Assembly: GCF_002095435.2 (NCBI RefSeq)
Contig: NZ_MJEJ02000014.1
Span: 1-35,673 of the forward strand
Direction: 5' to 3'
DNA from: Williamsia sp. 1138
Lineage (GTDB): Bacteria > Actinomycetota > Actinomycetes > Mycobacteriales > Mycobacteriaceae
Length of the DNA stretch: 35,673 bases
Shown here: in pieces, positions 9,978 to 20,202 of the stretch
Numbering within the stretch: position 1 is the first letter of the stretch
How the letters are laid out: every line of letters starts with the position of its first letter
The notes under the pieces: generated by a model
What the model was told of the DNA's origin: nothing
Database searches by the model: none
Seen by the model: only the letters and a program-made list of their open reading frames with translations
Translations under genes and position numbers: made by a program

Positions 9978-11144
9978 GTGCGGGTGGCGGTGTCCGGGAT
10001 CTTCGCTCTCAACGGCCTGCTCGCCGCCATGTGGGTGGCTCACATTCCGGTGGTGCAGTCGCGGACCGGGGTCGACCATGCCACCCTCGGTGGCCTGTTG
10101 CTGGCGCTCGGCGGGTCCGCGTTCATCGGCATGCAGGTGATGGGACCGCTGACCGATCGCTTCGGATCCCGGTATCCCACCGTCATCAGCGCGATCGCTC
10201 TGTCTGGCGCCATCGTGCTGCCCGGCATGGCCACCGGGACCACCTCACTCGCGCTGGCCCTGGTGGCATTCGGATTCTGTAACGGCGCGCTGGATGTCTG
10301 CATGAACTCACAGGCGGTTCTCACCGAACGTGGCTACGGCCGCCCCATCATGTCGTCGTTCCACGGATTCTTCTCCGTCGGAGGTCTGGTCGGTTCAGGT
10401 GTCGTGGCGGCCACGGTGGCGACCGACGTCCCATTGCCGGTGACCTTGCTCGTGTGCTGCGGGCTCGGCATTGCGACGACTGTGCTGCTGGCGGGCTCCC
10501 TACTCGCCGGACGCCCCGGCGACGGACGCTCGGATGCAGAGATCGTCGCGGACGGACCGGAGCACAAACCGTGGGGGCGGATCGCACTGCTGGCTGCGGT
10601 GGCCTTCTGCGTGATGCTCGCCGAGGGCACTGCCTACGACTGGAGTGCTCTGCACCTTGTCGAGCGTTTCGACCAGCCTGAAGCGATGGGCGCCGTGGCG
10701 TTCGGGGCGTTCAGCGCGACGATGGTGATCTCGAGATTCTCGGCGGACGCCGTGAGCGCGAGACTCGGTCCGGTGGCGGTGGTGCGGGTGGGAGCGCTGG
10801 TCGCGGTTGCGGGGATCGCCGTGGTCATCTGCTCGCCGACGCCGCTGCTGAGTGTCGTCGGCTGGGCGCTCTTCGGCCTGGGCGTGGCTGGGGGAGTGCC
10901 GCAGTTGTTCACCGCAGCGGGAAATCTCTCGAAGCGGTCGAGCGGTCAGACCATCTCGCTGGTGGTGGGCTTCGGATACGTCGGAATGTTGTCCGGCCCG
11001 GCCGTCATCGGTCCGGTGAGCCACTGGTGGTCGCTCGGGTCTGCGCTGTGGATCGCGGCAGCGGGAATGCTGTTCGCCGCGGTGGCAGCCCCCATCGTCC
11101 GGCCGCGCGCCGCCATGACCGATCCGGTGGGCACGCCTGGCTGA
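9978..11144 (+). CDS. MFS transporter
   Basis: A polytopic inner-membrane protein of about 388 residues with the twelve hydrophobic segments of the major facilitator superfamily. The first helix (GIFALNGLLAAMWVAHIP) is followed by a motif A-like loop, GPLTDRFGSRYP, between helices 2 and 3. The sugar/drug exporter type with N-terminal VQSRTGVDHATLGGLL resembles the YbjJ-like group. The start is uncertain: GTG at 9978, 9984 or 9990 all precede helix 1, and no clear ribosome-binding site separates them; I use the first. It follows the DUF3817 gene by 38 bp and probably shares its transcript. The substrate is not predictable. Confidence 0.87.
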   Translation: MRVAVSGIFALNGLLAAMWVAHIPVVQSRTGVDHATLGGLLLALGGSAFIGMQVMGPLTDRFGSRYPTVISAIALSGAIVLPGMATGTTSLALALVAFGFCNGALDVCMNSQAVLTERGYGRPIMSSFHGFFSVGGLVGSGVVAATVATDVPLPVTLLVCCGLGIATTVLLAGSLLAGRPGDGRSDAEIVADGPEHKPWGRIALLAAVAFCVMLAEGTAYDWSALHLVERFDQPEAMGAVAFGAFSATMVISRFSADAVSARLGPVAVVRVGALVAVAGIAVVICSPTPLLSVVGWALFGLGVAGGVPQLFTAAGNLSKRSSGQTISLVVGFGYVGMLSGPAVIGPVSHWWSLGSALWIAAAGMLFAAVAAPIVRPRAAMTDPVGTPG

Positions 11145-11244
11145 CTCGGGCGACCTGCCGGGTCGGACTCGAGCGCTGTCAGCTTGTGGCGAACGCCGGA
11201 AGACCTGAGCACACATCGCTCCGCGGTCGTGCCAAACTGGACTG

Positions 11245-12225
11245 GTGAGCAGACCGCAACAACGTAATCCCGCTTCCGCCTCCGCAGTGAGAGCAGCCGC
11301 CGCGATGTCCGGTGCAGTCGACCTGTCCGTATTGAAGGAACGTGCCGATGCCGGGCGCGCGCAGGCGAATCGACCTGCTGCGCCGACACCCCCCGCCGGC
11401 CGTGCCCCGGCGCCGTCGGGCGGCGCGTTCCCCGCGGTATACGACGTCACCGAGGCCGATTTCGAAGCCGACGTCGTGGCCCGATCCGATCAGGTCCTGG
11501 TGCTCGTCGATCTGTGGGCGACCTGGTGCGAGCCGTGCAAACAGCTCTCGCCGACCCTGGAGGCGCTGGCCGCGCAGTCCGGTGGCAAGTGGGTGCTGGC
11601 GAAGGTCGATGTGGACGCCAACCCGCGGATCGCGCAGTTGTTCGGAGTTCAGTCGATCCCGACCGTGGTGGCGATCGTCGCCGGGCAGCCGGTGTCGGCG
11701 TTCGCAGGGGTTCAGCCGGCCGGGCAGATCCAGGGCTGGATCGACGACATCCTCGTCAAACACGGAGGCGAGCTGACCGGTGCGCCGGCTGCGGACGGCG
11801 CCGAGCCCGAACCGGAGCCCGAGGACCCGCGCATGATCGCCGCGGAGAACAAGCTCAACGAGGGCGACATCGACGGCGCCCTCGCCGACTACAAGGAAAT
11901 CGCTGCAGCGGAACCGGGGAACGTCGAAGCGGCTTCCCTGGTGCGCAACCTCGAGTTCGTCGCCCGGGCCCAGAAACACGACGCCGCAACCCTCGCCGAC
12001 GCTGCACCGGACGATGTTCCGGCCCAGCTGGCGGCGGCCGACCTCGAATTGCTCAACCAGCAGCCCGAAGCCGCGTTCGATCGCATCATCAAGGTGATCT
12101 CACGGACCGCAGGCGACGAGCGGACCGAAGCCAGGACCAGACTGCTCGAACTGTTCGAACTGTTCGATCCGGCCGAGACGTTCGTGGTCGCGGCTCGGCG
12201 CAAACTGGCAACAGCGCTGTACTGA
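11245..12225 (+). CDS. Thioredoxin-TPR protein (CnoX/YbbN-like, Rv1324 homologue)
   Basis: Cytoplasmic co-chaperone-like protein of 326 residues. Residues about 65-170 are a thioredoxin fold with an intact W-C-E-P-C active site (94-98) and the cis-proline region SIPTVVAI. Residues about 195-326 are helical repeats of TPR type (AENKLNEGDIDGALADYKE), ending in the conserved LFELFDPAE segment. E. coli YbbN/CnoX has the same layout and protects proteins during oxidative stress. Residues 1-60 are low-complexity Pro/Ala-rich; GTG 11245 is used, but an ATG at 11305 (MSGAVDLSVLKERA) is a real alternative start. From memory the M. tuberculosis homologue lacks the CxxC pair that is kept here. Confidence 0.88.
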   Translation: MSRPQQRNPASASAVRAAAAMSGAVDLSVLKERADAGRAQANRPAAPTPPAGRAPAPSGGAFPAVYDVTEADFEADVVARSDQVLVLVDLWATWCEPCKQLSPTLEALAAQSGGKWVLAKVDVDANPRIAQLFGVQSIPTVVAIVAGQPVSAFAGVQPAGQIQGWIDDILVKHGGELTGAPAADGAEPEPEPEDPRMIAAENKLNEGDIDGALADYKEIAAAEPGNVEAASLVRNLEFVARAQKHDAATLADAAPDDVPAQLAAADLELLNQQPEAAFDRIIKVISRTAGDERTEARTRLLELFELFDPAETFVVAARRKLATALY

Positions 12226-12228
12226 GCA

Positions 12229-12243
12229 CCCCGGCGCCCGGGG
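12229..12243. terminator. Possible bidirectional terminator hairpin
   Basis: ccccgg (12229-12234) and ccgggg (12238-12243) form a short GC hairpin in the 32-bp gap between two convergent genes. There is no T tract, so it would act, if at all, as the T-less type common in actinobacteria. Confidence 0.4.
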
Positions 12244-12257
12244 AACGTCGCGCGGCC

Positions 12258-13709
12258 TCACGGGTCGTAGCGCGAGCAGCCGTTCTCCGGGTCGAAATAT
12301 CCGACTGTGAAGGCGTCGATCCGCGCGAATCCGCTGGGCAGTGAGCGGCCGGCGACGTCGCTTGCCACTGCTCCGCTCACCAGCAGACCCGACACCAGCT
12401 CGTCGAGATCGCCACCACGCAGCGTGAACGTGCCGGAGTCGGCGGTGGAACGGGCCCATCGGCCGGTGTCGCAGGCAGCTCTCGCTGCGGTGACCGGCTG
12501 GTCGATCACCTGGCCGCGGGCGCTCTGCGCGGCGACCGAATACCGCGATGCCACCAGCGAATAGGCGCTGAAGTCGCCGCCGATGAAGCTCGGCAACCCG
12601 GCCGGACCGTTCGTGCCGTTGGTGGCGATCAGCGCGAGCTGATCGGGGTCCATCGACACCGTGTTGGTGGTGGGGCAGAAAGCGACCGGTGCCTGCGCGA
12701 CCACCGCGACACTGACGTCCGCGCACGAGCCGTCTGGCGCGGTGCGCACAACCGCGGGCCGCACCTCGTCGGAGAGGTCGAAGAAGCTCTCCACCGACGT
12801 CACCACGGATTGCAGGCCTGCCTCACTGAAGGGCGTGGAGTCGATCGACCCGGTGTTGTCGAATCGCGGGGGCATCTGATCGCGCTTCTCGTCGACGTGG
12901 AGCTGGCCGATCCCGCCGCAGACGGCGGCACCTGAGCTGAACCCCGTCTCGAAAGCATCGGCACGCTCGAAGGCGGTACCGTGATCGGATTGGCCGCGAC
13001 GACCGTCCCGTGCGGAGATGAGCGCCGCGATCGCGCTGTTCAACCCGTCCCCGGTGTTGATCTCGAGATACGTGCCGCGGCCCTCGGCGAGCCAGCGGAT
13101 GAAGGTGCCCGAGAGGCAGTCGGCCTGTTGCTCGCTGACGATGGGTGAGGCGGACTTGTCGAAGCCACCGATCATCTGGATGTAGTGCCCGTACTCGTGC
13201 GCGATCACGGTGACCGGGGCCATCGGACCGAACTCCTCGAGCAGCGCCGGCATCAGCACCCCTCTGTCCCAACCGATTTCGACGCGATCGGGGCAGAACG
13301 CCGCGTTGACCTGACGAAATGTGGACTCTCCACAGAATGACTCCGACAGCGACTCGGACGTTTCGGCATCCCAGGAGACGAAGCTGAGGCCGGTTTTGAA
13401 GCGCTGACCGAACGCGGGTTCGAAGGCTTCTTTCCAGTAGAGGTCCAGGTCGGCGAGGGCAGCGGCCATCAGTTCGTCGATCTGGTCACCGGTGCCCCCG
13501 CGAATGTCCAGGTCTGGTCCGGTGGTACCCGCGCGCAGCCCACTGGGCCCGGTCGTGACGGGCAATCCTGCAACGGTGAAGGGATCGCTGAAGGCGGACA
13601 CCGCATCGCCGGACACCTGCTCGCGGCGATCGTCGGACGCGGCGCAGGCCGCCAACATCAGTAGGACAACGCCGAACAGCGGCCCGATCAGTACCCGACC
13701 GGTTTTCAT
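12258..13709 (-). CDS. Neutral zinc metallopeptidase, lipoprotein
   Basis: A secreted, membrane-anchored protease candidate of 483 residues. The N-terminus is a lipoprotein signal: MKTGR, a hydrophobic stretch, and lipobox L-A-A-C with C22. The zincin motif is H171-E172-Y-G-H175 in VIAHEYGHYIQMIGG, and the third zinc ligand is probably E193 in SEQQADCLSG, the pattern of the YpfJ-like putative neutral zinc metallopeptidases. Paired cysteines (for instance 126 and 139) suggest disulfides outside the cytoplasm. Start is ATG 13709; the codon before it is TTG. It lies only 15 bp behind glgB on the same strand and may be co-transcribed with glgE-glgB, though a role in glucan metabolism is not evident. 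I do not recall it at this locus in M. tuberculosis. Confidence 0.85.
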   Translation of the reverse strand: MKTGRVLIGPLFGVVLLMLAACAASDDRREQVSGDAVSAFSDPFTVAGLPVTTGPSGLRAGTTGPDLDIRGGTGDQIDELMAAALADLDLYWKEAFEPAFGQRFKTGLSFVSWDAETSESLSESFCGESTFRQVNAAFCPDRVEIGWDRGVLMPALLEEFGPMAPVTVIAHEYGHYIQMIGGFDKSASPIVSEQQADCLSGTFIRWLAEGRGTYLEINTGDGLNSAIAALISARDGRRGQSDHGTAFERADAFETGFSSGAAVCGGIGQLHVDEKRDQMPPRFDNTGSIDSTPFSEAGLQSVVTSVESFFDLSDEVRPAVVRTAPDGSCADVSVAVVAQAPVAFCPTTNTVSMDPDQLALIATNGTNGPAGLPSFIGGDFSAYSLVASRYSVAAQSARGQVIDQPVTAARAACDTGRWARSTADSGTFTLRGGDLDELVSGLLVSGAVASDVAGRSLPSGFARIDAFTVGYFDPENGCSRYDP

Positions 13710-13724
13710 CAAGCGCCTCGGCCG

Positions 13725-15941
13725 TCAGGCCGGGGTGAGCCAGATGGCCCCGTTGGCAGGCAGGGTCAACCGGGCGCAGGCCGGCCGGCCGTGCCATTGC
13801 TCTTCCGCTGCGATCACCTGACCGAGGTTGCCCTCGCCGCTGCCGCTGTATGCCGGTGCGTCGGTGTTGAGGATCTCTGTCCACGTGCCTGCCGACGGCA
13901 GACCCACGCGATATTCGGTACGGGTGGTGCCGGAGAAGTTGAACACACAGGCGACCACCGAACCGTCTGATCCCCAGCGTAGGAAACTGATGATGTTGCC
14001 CGCGGTGTCGTTGGCGTCGATCCACGAGTAGCCGTTGGGCGTGACGTCCTGACTGTAGAGCGCAGGATGGCTCTTGTAGACGCTGTTCAGATCGGTGACC
14101 AGTGACTGGACCCCGGAGTGCAATTCACCTTCCCAGCCCTCGAGTTGGTCCCAGGACAAACTGCGGTTCTCCGACCACTCCGGTGTCTGCGCGAACTCCT
14201 GGCCCATGAACAGCAATTGCTTGCCGGGATGCGCCCACATGTAGGCGAGTAGCGATCGGACGCCCGCGGCCTTGGCCCGGGAGTCTCCCGGCATCCGTGA
14301 CCACAACGTGCCTTTGCCGTGCACCACCTCGTCGTGGCTGATCGGCAGGACGAAGTTCTCGCTCCAGGCGTACATCAGCGAGAAGGTGATCTCGTGGTGG
14401 TGGAAACTACGGTGGATCTGGTCGCGGCCGAGGTAGCCCAGGGTGTCGTGCATCCAGCCCATGTTCCACTTCATGCTGAAACCGAGCCCGCCGAGATTGG
14501 TGGTGCGAGTTACGCCAGGCCAGGACGTGGACTCTTCGGCGACGGTCACGACTCCCGGATGGTGCTTGTGCACGGTGGCGTTCATCTCCTGGATGAACTG
14601 GACTGCCTCGAGATTCTCGCGCCCGCCGTAGATGTTGGGAGACCAGCCCCCTTCGGGTCGCGAATAGTCGAGATAGAGCATGGAGGCCACGGCATCGACC
14701 CGCAGTCCATCGATGTGGAACTGATCGAACCAGTAGAGCGCGTTGGCGACCAGGAAGTTGCGGACCTCGTTGCGCCCGAAGTCGAAAACGTAGGTGCCCC
14801 AATCCAATTGCTCACCTCGTTGAGGATCGCCGTGCTCGTAGAGCGGGGTGCCGTCGAAGCGCGCCAACGCCCAGGCGTCCTTCGGGAAATGGGCGGGAAC
14901 CCAATCGACGAGGACTCCGATTCCGAGGGAGTGGAGATGGTCGACGAAGTACCGGAAGTCGTCGGGGCTTCCGAAGCGCGACGTCGGTGCGTAGTACGAG
15001 GTGACCTGGTAACCCCATGAGCCGCCGAAGGGATGCTCGGACACCGGCAGCAGCTCGACGTGCGTGAAACCGAGTTGAACCACGTAGTCGCCGAGCTGTT
15101 GCGCCAGTTCGCGGTAGTCCAGACCCTGGCGCCACGATCCGAGGTGGACTTCGTAGACACTCATCGCCTCGTCGGTGGCCACGATGTGTTCGCGGTCTGC
15201 GATCCACGTGTCGTCGGTCCACTCGAAGGACGTCTCCGGGATCACCGACGCGGTGGCCGGCGGAACCTCTGTGGCCCGTGCCATCGGATCGGCTTTCTCG
15301 CGCACGATGCCGTCGTTGCCGGTGATGCGGAACTTGTAGGTGGTGCCTGGCCCTACGTCAGGGACGAACACCTCCCACACCCCGCTCGATCCCAGGGATC
15401 GCATCGGCGCCGTGTGTCCCCGCCAACCGTCGAAGCTGCCGATGAGGGTGACGCCCTGGGCGTTGGGTGCCCACACCGCGAAACTGGTGCCGCCGACCTC
15501 GCCGTCCGCGGTCGTATAGACCCGTGCCTGCGGGCCGAGGATTTCCCACAGCCGTTCGTGGCGACCCTCGGTGAACAGGTGGATGTCCAGCTCGCCGAGG
15601 CTGGGCAGGAACCGGTAACCGTCGGCGACGACGAACTCACGGTCTGAGTCGCCGTCATCGGCGCCCGGATAGGTGACTCGATAGCGGTAATCGATGAGGT
15701 CGGTGATCGGCACCGCTGCGACCCAGAGAGCGGAATCCTGTTGTTTCAGAGGGTATTCGACCCCACCGATGATCGCGCTCACTGCGCTAGCGTCCGGTTT
15801 GAGCGTGCGCAGCACGGTGTGGTCACCGACCGGATGGGCGCCCAGGACGCCGTGCGGGTTGTGATGGGTGCCTGCGAGCAGCCGGTCGAGGTCTGCCGCG
15901 GGCAGCAATGCGTCGGGTACAGCGTCTGATGAAGTGGTCAT
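13725..15941 (-). CDS. glgB: 1,4-alpha-glucan branching enzyme
   Basis: Forms alpha-1,6 branches in glycogen-like alpha-glucan. The 738-residue length and domain order fit GH13 subfamily 9: N-terminal glycan-binding modules ([10 protein letters not shown] near 30 and the CBM48 stretch [20 protein letters not shown] near 155-175), then the TIM barrel with catalytic nucleophile D in [17 protein letters not shown] and acid/base E in [11 protein letters not shown], then [13 protein letters not shown] with the substrate-binding His-Asp, and a C-terminal beta domain. The ATG overlaps the glgE stop by 4 bp (ATGA), as in the GlgE-pathway operon, so both are translated from one mRNA. Matches Rv1326c. 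Confidence 0.97.
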   Translation of the reverse strand: MTTSSDAVPDALLPAADLDRLLAGTHHNPHGVLGAHPVGDHTVLRTLKPDASAVSAIIGGVEYPLKQQDSALWVAAVPITDLIDYRYRVTYPGADDGDSDREFVVADGYRFLPSLGELDIHLFTEGRHERLWEILGPQARVYTTADGEVGGTSFAVWAPNAQGVTLIGSFDGWRGHTAPMRSLGSSGVWEVFVPDVGPGTTYKFRITGNDGIVREKADPMARATEVPPATASVIPETSFEWTDDTWIADREHIVATDEAMSVYEVHLGSWRQGLDYRELAQQLGDYVVQLGFTHVELLPVSEHPFGGSWGYQVTSYYAPTSRFGSPDDFRYFVDHLHSLGIGVLVDWVPAHFPKDAWALARFDGTPLYEHGDPQRGEQLDWGTYVFDFGRNEVRNFLVANALYWFDQFHIDGLRVDAVASMLYLDYSRPEGGWSPNIYGGRENLEAVQFIQEMNATVHKHHPGVVTVAEESTSWPGVTRTTNLGGLGFSMKWNMGWMHDTLGYLGRDQIHRSFHHHEITFSLMYAWSENFVLPISHDEVVHGKGTLWSRMPGDSRAKAAGVRSLLAYMWAHPGKQLLFMGQEFAQTPEWSENRSLSWDQLEGWEGELHSGVQSLVTDLNSVYKSHPALYSQDVTPNGYSWIDANDTAGNIISFLRWGSDGSVVACVFNFSGTTRTEYRVGLPSAGTWTEILNTDAPAYSGSGEGNLGQVIAAEEQWHGRPACARLTLPANGAIWLTPA

Positions 15942-17956
15942 GAGGGTGTCCTGAACGCGAGATTACGGCGGGCGGCTTCGGGCATGGGAGGTAACGCGAC
16001 GATGTGGGCCACAGATCGCCAGGGTTCGAGTCGAACGAAGTTGGCCTGGCCCCAGTGGAAACTCTCGCCGCTGACCTCGTCCACCCCGCTGAAGCGGTCC
16101 TGCCAGTCGTATCCGATGGACGGCATGTCCAGCCACAGCGTGGACTCTTCCGCCCCATACGGGTTGATGTTCACCACGACCACCACGGTATCCCCGGTTT
16201 TCGGGTCGAACTTGGAATACGCGATCAACGCATCGTTGTCCACGTGGTGGAACTTCAGGTAGCGCAGCTGCTGCAGAGCGGGATGTCGCCGCCGGATCTC
16301 GTTCAGCGACCGGATCCAGCCCTCGAGCGACTCGCCCCGACTCGATGCCCCCTTGTAGTCGCGGGGACGCAATTCGTACTTCTCGGAATCGAGGTACTCC
16401 TCGCTGCCTTCCCGGACGGCGTGGTGTTCATACAGCTCATACCCGCTGTACACACCCCAGGTGGGGGACAGGGTCGCGGCGAGTGCCGCGCGCAGCGCGA
16501 ACATCCCGGGGCCGCCGTGCTGTAGCGATTCATGGAGGATGTCGGGGGTGTTCACGAACAGGTTCGGCCTGGCGATGTCGGCGTTACCCGCGATCTCCTT
16601 GCCGAACTCGGTGAGCTCCCACTTCGCGGTGCGCCAGGTGAAGTACGTATACGACTGGGTGAAGCCGAGCTTGCCCAAGCCGTACAGGCGGGCCGGGCGG
16701 GTGAACGCCTCGGCCAGGAACAGCACGTCGGGATCGCGTTTCTTGACCTCGACGATGAGCCATTCCCAGAAGTCCGGTGGCTTGGTATGTGGGTTGTCAA
16801 CCCGAAAGATCTTGACGCCCCTGGCAACCCAGCCGAGAACCACCTTGAGGACACCCCGGAAGATGCCGTTGCGGTCATCATCGAAGTTGAGTGGGTAGAT
16901 GTCCTGGTATTTCTTCGGCGGATTCTCGGCATAACGGATGCTGCCATCTGGTTCGGCGGTGAACCAGTCCGGATGTTCGGTGGTCCACGGGTGATCTGGT
17001 GCGCATTGGAGAGCGAGGTCGAGTGCAACCTCCATGCCCAGTTCCTCGGTGCGATGGCGGAAGTATTCGAAGTCTTCGAAAGAACCGAGGCGAGGATGGA
17101 TCGCGTCGTGCCCACCGTCCTTGGACCCGATGGCCCACGGTGAACCGACGTCGTCAGGGCCCGCGGTCACCGAATTGTTGGGCCCCTTACGGTTGACCTC
17201 GCCGATCGGGTGGATCGGCGGGAGGTACACGACGTCGAAGCCCATGTCCGCGATCCGAGGGAGATCTTCGGCAGCCGTCAGGAACGTCCCGTGCACCGGA
17301 TGTCCCTCGTTGTCCCAACCGCCGGTGGAGCGAGGGAACAGCTCGTACCACGATCCGAACAGGGCCCTGGTCCGGTCGACCCACACACGGTGTGTACGGC
17401 TCTTGGTCACCAGCTCGCGGACGGGGTAGGTGGTCAGCAGGTGAGCTGTCTGCGCCGACAACGCGGGTCCGACGCGGTCCGGGAGCGCCAGATGCGTGTC
17501 GCGGAGCGCTGTGGCGGCGTTCGTCAGCGAGTCACGATCTGTCGGGGGTGTGAGCTCGAGGGCGCGGTCGAGTAGCCGCGCACCTCGTTCGATGTCGTTT
17601 GCGAGCTCTGCACTCCCTTGACCGGCCGCCAGCTTTTTGTCCATCGCATCGCGCCAGGTGCTGAAGGGGTCGCTCCACGCGTCGATGCGATACGACCAGT
17701 AGCCCGTCGCGTCGGGGCTGAAGAATGCGTTGAACGTATCGGGCTCGGCACCCGGCGACATTCGGACGTCCAACGCGCCCGCGCGGGTTGGGCCCTCGAC
17801 GTGCAACGTGGCGGCGACCGCGTCGTGGCCCTCGCGCCATACGGTTGCACTGACTGGAAAGATCTCTCCGACAACCGCTTTCGCGGCAAACTGTCCCGAA
17901 GAAACCACTGGGGCTATGTCATCGATCCCGATGCGCCCAATCACGTTGTCGGCCAC
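15938..17956 (-). CDS. glgE: Alpha-1,4-glucan:maltose-1-phosphate maltosyltransferase
   Basis: Transfers maltosyl units from maltose-1-phosphate to the end of an alpha-glucan chain, the key step of the GlgE pathway that turns trehalose into glucan. In 672 residues: N-terminal beta domain ([15 protein letters not shown]-like), EMFPRS-type segment [38 protein letters not shown], the nucleophile Asp in [10 protein letters not shown], the acid Glu in [11 protein letters not shown], and [15 protein letters not shown]. This is GH13 subfamily 3. Start GTG 17956 has gagag just upstream; a GTG 15 bases downstream is possible. A TACGGT hexamer about 50 bp upstream (18006-18011) may be the promoter. In M. 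tuberculosis glgP precedes this gene; here the next gene is dinG. Confidence 0.96.
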   Translation of the reverse strand: MADNVIGRIGIDDIAPVVSSGQFAAKAVVGEIFPVSATVWREGHDAVAATLHVEGPTRAGALDVRMSPGAEPDTFNAFFSPDATGYWSYRIDAWSDPFSTWRDAMDKKLAAGQGSAELANDIERGARLLDRALELTPPTDRDSLTNAATALRDTHLALPDRVGPALSAQTAHLLTTYPVRELVTKSRTHRVWVDRTRALFGSWYELFPRSTGGWDNEGHPVHGTFLTAAEDLPRIADMGFDVVYLPPIHPIGEVNRKGPNNSVTAGPDDVGSPWAIGSKDGGHDAIHPRLGSFEDFEYFRHRTEELGMEVALDLALQCAPDHPWTTEHPDWFTAEPDGSIRYAENPPKKYQDIYPLNFDDDRNGIFRGVLKVVLGWVARGVKIFRVDNPHTKPPDFWEWLIVEVKKRDPDVLFLAEAFTRPARLYGLGKLGFTQSYTYFTWRTAKWELTEFGKEIAGNADIARPNLFVNTPDILHESLQHGGPGMFALRAALAATLSPTWGVYSGYELYEHHAVREGSEEYLDSEKYELRPRDYKGASSRGESLEGWIRSLNEIRRRHPALQQLRYLKFHHVDNDALIAYSKFDPKTGDTVVVVVNINPYGAEESTLWLDMPSIGYDWQDRFSGVDEVSGESFHWGQANFVRLEPWRSVAHIVALPPMPEAARRNLAFRTPS

Positions 17957-18032
17957 CTCTCACAGTGTTGTTGCCAGCGTTGCTCACGTCGTCGTGCTGT
18001 TCTCCACCGTAGGCGACTACGAGGTAATCGGC

Positions 18033-20171
18033 TCAGGCTCCGTCGCCATCGGTGGTGTTCGTCCCCTGCAGTCGGGACAGCGCGCCGCGCACCAACCGGC
18101 CATCGGTCGTGCGCCAGAACGGCGGCAGCGACGCGAGCAGATAGTTCCCGTAGCGGGCTGTGGCCAAACGTGAGTCGAGTATCGCGATCACCCCGCGGTC
18201 CGACGTACCGCGTAGAAGACGCCCTGTGCCCTGCGCAAGCAGCAGAGCGGCATGTCCTGCCGCGATGGCCATGAAACCGTTGCCACCGCGCGCGGCGACC
18301 GCTCGTTGCCGCGCCATCAGCAGGGGATCGTCGGGTCGGGGAAAAGGGATGCGATCGATCAGCACGAGGTTCAGCGATGGGCCGGGCACATCGACGCCTT
18401 GCCACAGCGACAGGGTTCCGAACAGGCAGGTCTTCTCGTCGGCGGCGAACTCTTTCACCAGCGCGCCCGTTGCGCCCTCGCCCTGGCACAGGACAGGCAG
18501 ATCGATGCGCGTACGAACGGCTTCGGCCGCCTCTTTTGCCGCCCGCATGGAAGAGAACAGGCCCAGCGTCCGTCCACCGGCGGCGGTGATCAGGTCGACC
18601 ACCTCGTCGAGAGTGCGGGCCGACATCCCCTCGCGGCCGGGCGCGGGCAGATGTTTGGCCACGTAGAGAATGGCTGCCTTCTGGTGGTCGAACGGGGACC
18701 CCACGTCGAGACCGTTCCAGGTGACCTTCTTCTCGTCGGCCGGCGGGGGTTTGCCGATCGCGGTGATGCTCTGCGCGGACTTCGTGGCCTCCGTCTCCGG
18801 GTCGGGGTCGCCATCTGCCGACGTGCCGTTCTGCGTACCGGGGCGATGTGGTGGCAGTCCCCAGCTCGCGGCCAAGCCGTCGAACGATCCGCCGACGGTC
18901 AACGTCGCCGAGGTCAAGATGACTGTCGCGTGCGCGAACAACGAGGCCCGTAACAGTCCGCCGACCGACAACGGCGCGACCCGCAACACGCGCTTGCGGT
19001 CGCCGCGGACGAGGTCTTCGCCGATCCAGACCACGTCGGGTCGTTTCGCCTCGTCGGGGTCGTCGAACGCGGCAAGGATGCGTACCGCGGTGTCGTGCAT
19101 TTCCTCGAGGCTGGTCAGCGCCGCCGACCGGGCCGCGTTCGCCTCGGGGTCGACCTCGCCGCTGCGACGCACCGGTCCGATCGCGGTGTGCGCCCTCCAC
19201 AGCCGGTCACGCAGCGACGACAGTGCCAGCGGCGCTCCGTCGGGGAGCCCGGTCCAGCGGCCCGGCGCATTCTCGTCGAGCAGTGATTCGATGAGTTCGC
19301 CGCTGCCGGAGATGTCGTCCGCGACTTCGTCATCGACAAGCTTTGCGCACCGCCGGGCCACGCCGGCCACCGATGCGCCGGAGATCTCGGCGGTCGCCAC
19401 CGACGTGATGCGGTCGGCGAGTTCGTGGGCTTCGTCGACCACCACGACATCGTGCTCGGGCAGGATCGCGGCCGGACTCATCGCATCGATGGCCAACAGC
19501 GCGTGATTGGTGACGACGACGTCGGCCTTTCCCGCCTTGGCCTTGGCTTTCTCGGCGAAACAATCCGCGCCGTAGGAGCAGTTGGTGGCGCCGAGGCATT
19601 CGCGTGCCGAGACACTGACCTGGCGCCACGACCGGTCGGTCACCCCGGGCGTCAGGTCATCGCGATCGCCGGTCTCGGTGTCCGATGTCCATTCGCGAAG
19701 TCGGGTGACCTCACGGCCGAGCCGGGAGGCCGCGAACGGGTCGGCCTTTCCGCCGCCGCTCGCCTCGAACAGATCCCCGTCCGGTTCCTCGATGGTGCCC
19801 GCGTGGATCTTGTTCAGGCACAGATAGTTTCCGCGTCCTTTGAGGATGGCGAACTCGGGTGCGCGGCCCAGGGGGCCGGTGAGGGCTGCGGCGGTCCGGG
19901 GGAGATCGCGTTCGACGAGCTGGCGCTGTAGCGCGATGGTGGCGGTCGAGACCACCACCGTCTTACCGGTGTCCACTGCGTGACGCAGCGACGGCACCAG
20001 ATACGCCAGAGACTTGCCGGTGCCGGTTCCGGCCTGTACGGCCAGATGCTCTCCCGTGTCGATGGAGTGGGCAACCGCCGAAGCCATCTTCAGCTGTCCG
20101 TCGCGCCTGGCCCCACCGAGCGCCTCGACCGCCGACGACAGCAGATCGGGCACCTCGGGGATGTCTGTCAT
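18033..20171 (-). CDS. dinG: ATP-dependent DNA helicase, DinG/XPD family
   Basis: Superfamily 2 helicase thought to unwind DNA 5'-3' at damaged or R-loop sites. Q26 and the Walker A motif AGTGTGKS (47-54) lie near the N-terminus. Four cysteines suit an Fe-S cluster: one in NYLCLNK, one in RECLGATNC, and two in NCSYGADC, placed between motifs Ia and II as in XPD and DinG. The DEAH box is VVVDEAHELADR. The C-terminal half has the motif VI region AQGTGRLLRGTSDRGVIAILD. Length 712 is a little above the usual 640-690, because of an acidic insert with T/E/D repeats (about 470-490). No LexA box was seen upstream. Position matches Rv1329c. Confidence 0.93.
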   Translation of the reverse strand: MTDIPEVPDLLSSAVEALGGARRDGQLKMASAVAHSIDTGEHLAVQAGTGTGKSLAYLVPSLRHAVDTGKTVVVSTATIALQRQLVERDLPRTAAALTGPLGRAPEFAILKGRGNYLCLNKIHAGTIEEPDGDLFEASGGGKADPFAASRLGREVTRLREWTSDTETGDRDDLTPGVTDRSWRQVSVSARECLGATNCSYGADCFAEKAKAKAGKADVVVTNHALLAIDAMSPAAILPEHDVVVVDEAHELADRITSVATAEISGASVAGVARRCAKLVDDEVADDISGSGELIESLLDENAPGRWTGLPDGAPLALSSLRDRLWRAHTAIGPVRRSGEVDPEANAARSAALTSLEEMHDTAVRILAAFDDPDEAKRPDVVWIGEDLVRGDRKRVLRVAPLSVGGLLRASLFAHATVILTSATLTVGGSFDGLAASWGLPPHRPGTQNGTSADGDPDPETEATKSAQSITAIGKPPPADEKKVTWNGLDVGSPFDHQKAAILYVAKHLPAPGREGMSARTLDEVVDLITAAGGRTLGLFSSMRAAKEAAEAVRTRIDLPVLCQGEGATGALVKEFAADEKTCLFGTLSLWQGVDVPGPSLNLVLIDRIPFPRPDDPLLMARQRAVAARGGNGFMAIAAGHAALLLAQGTGRLLRGTSDRGVIAILDSRLATARYGNYLLASLPPFWRTTDGRLVRGALSRLQGTNTTDGDGA

Positions 20172-20202
20172 CGCGCCCCGGTGGTCCGTAGCGCACGGAC
20201 CG

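Noticed and set aside
10500-11450. 316-codon minus-strand open frame
   Set aside because: Antisense to the MFS and thioredoxin-TPR genes, with no start signal.
18006-18011. TACGGT as leaderless promoter for glgE
   Set aside because: The nearest glgE start is about 50 bp downstream, so it could only be a promoter with a leader; kept as a remark in the gene entry.
17941-19200. 419-codon minus-strand open frame
   Set aside because: It is in another frame of the dinG gene, with an Arg/Gly-rich composition and no domain.
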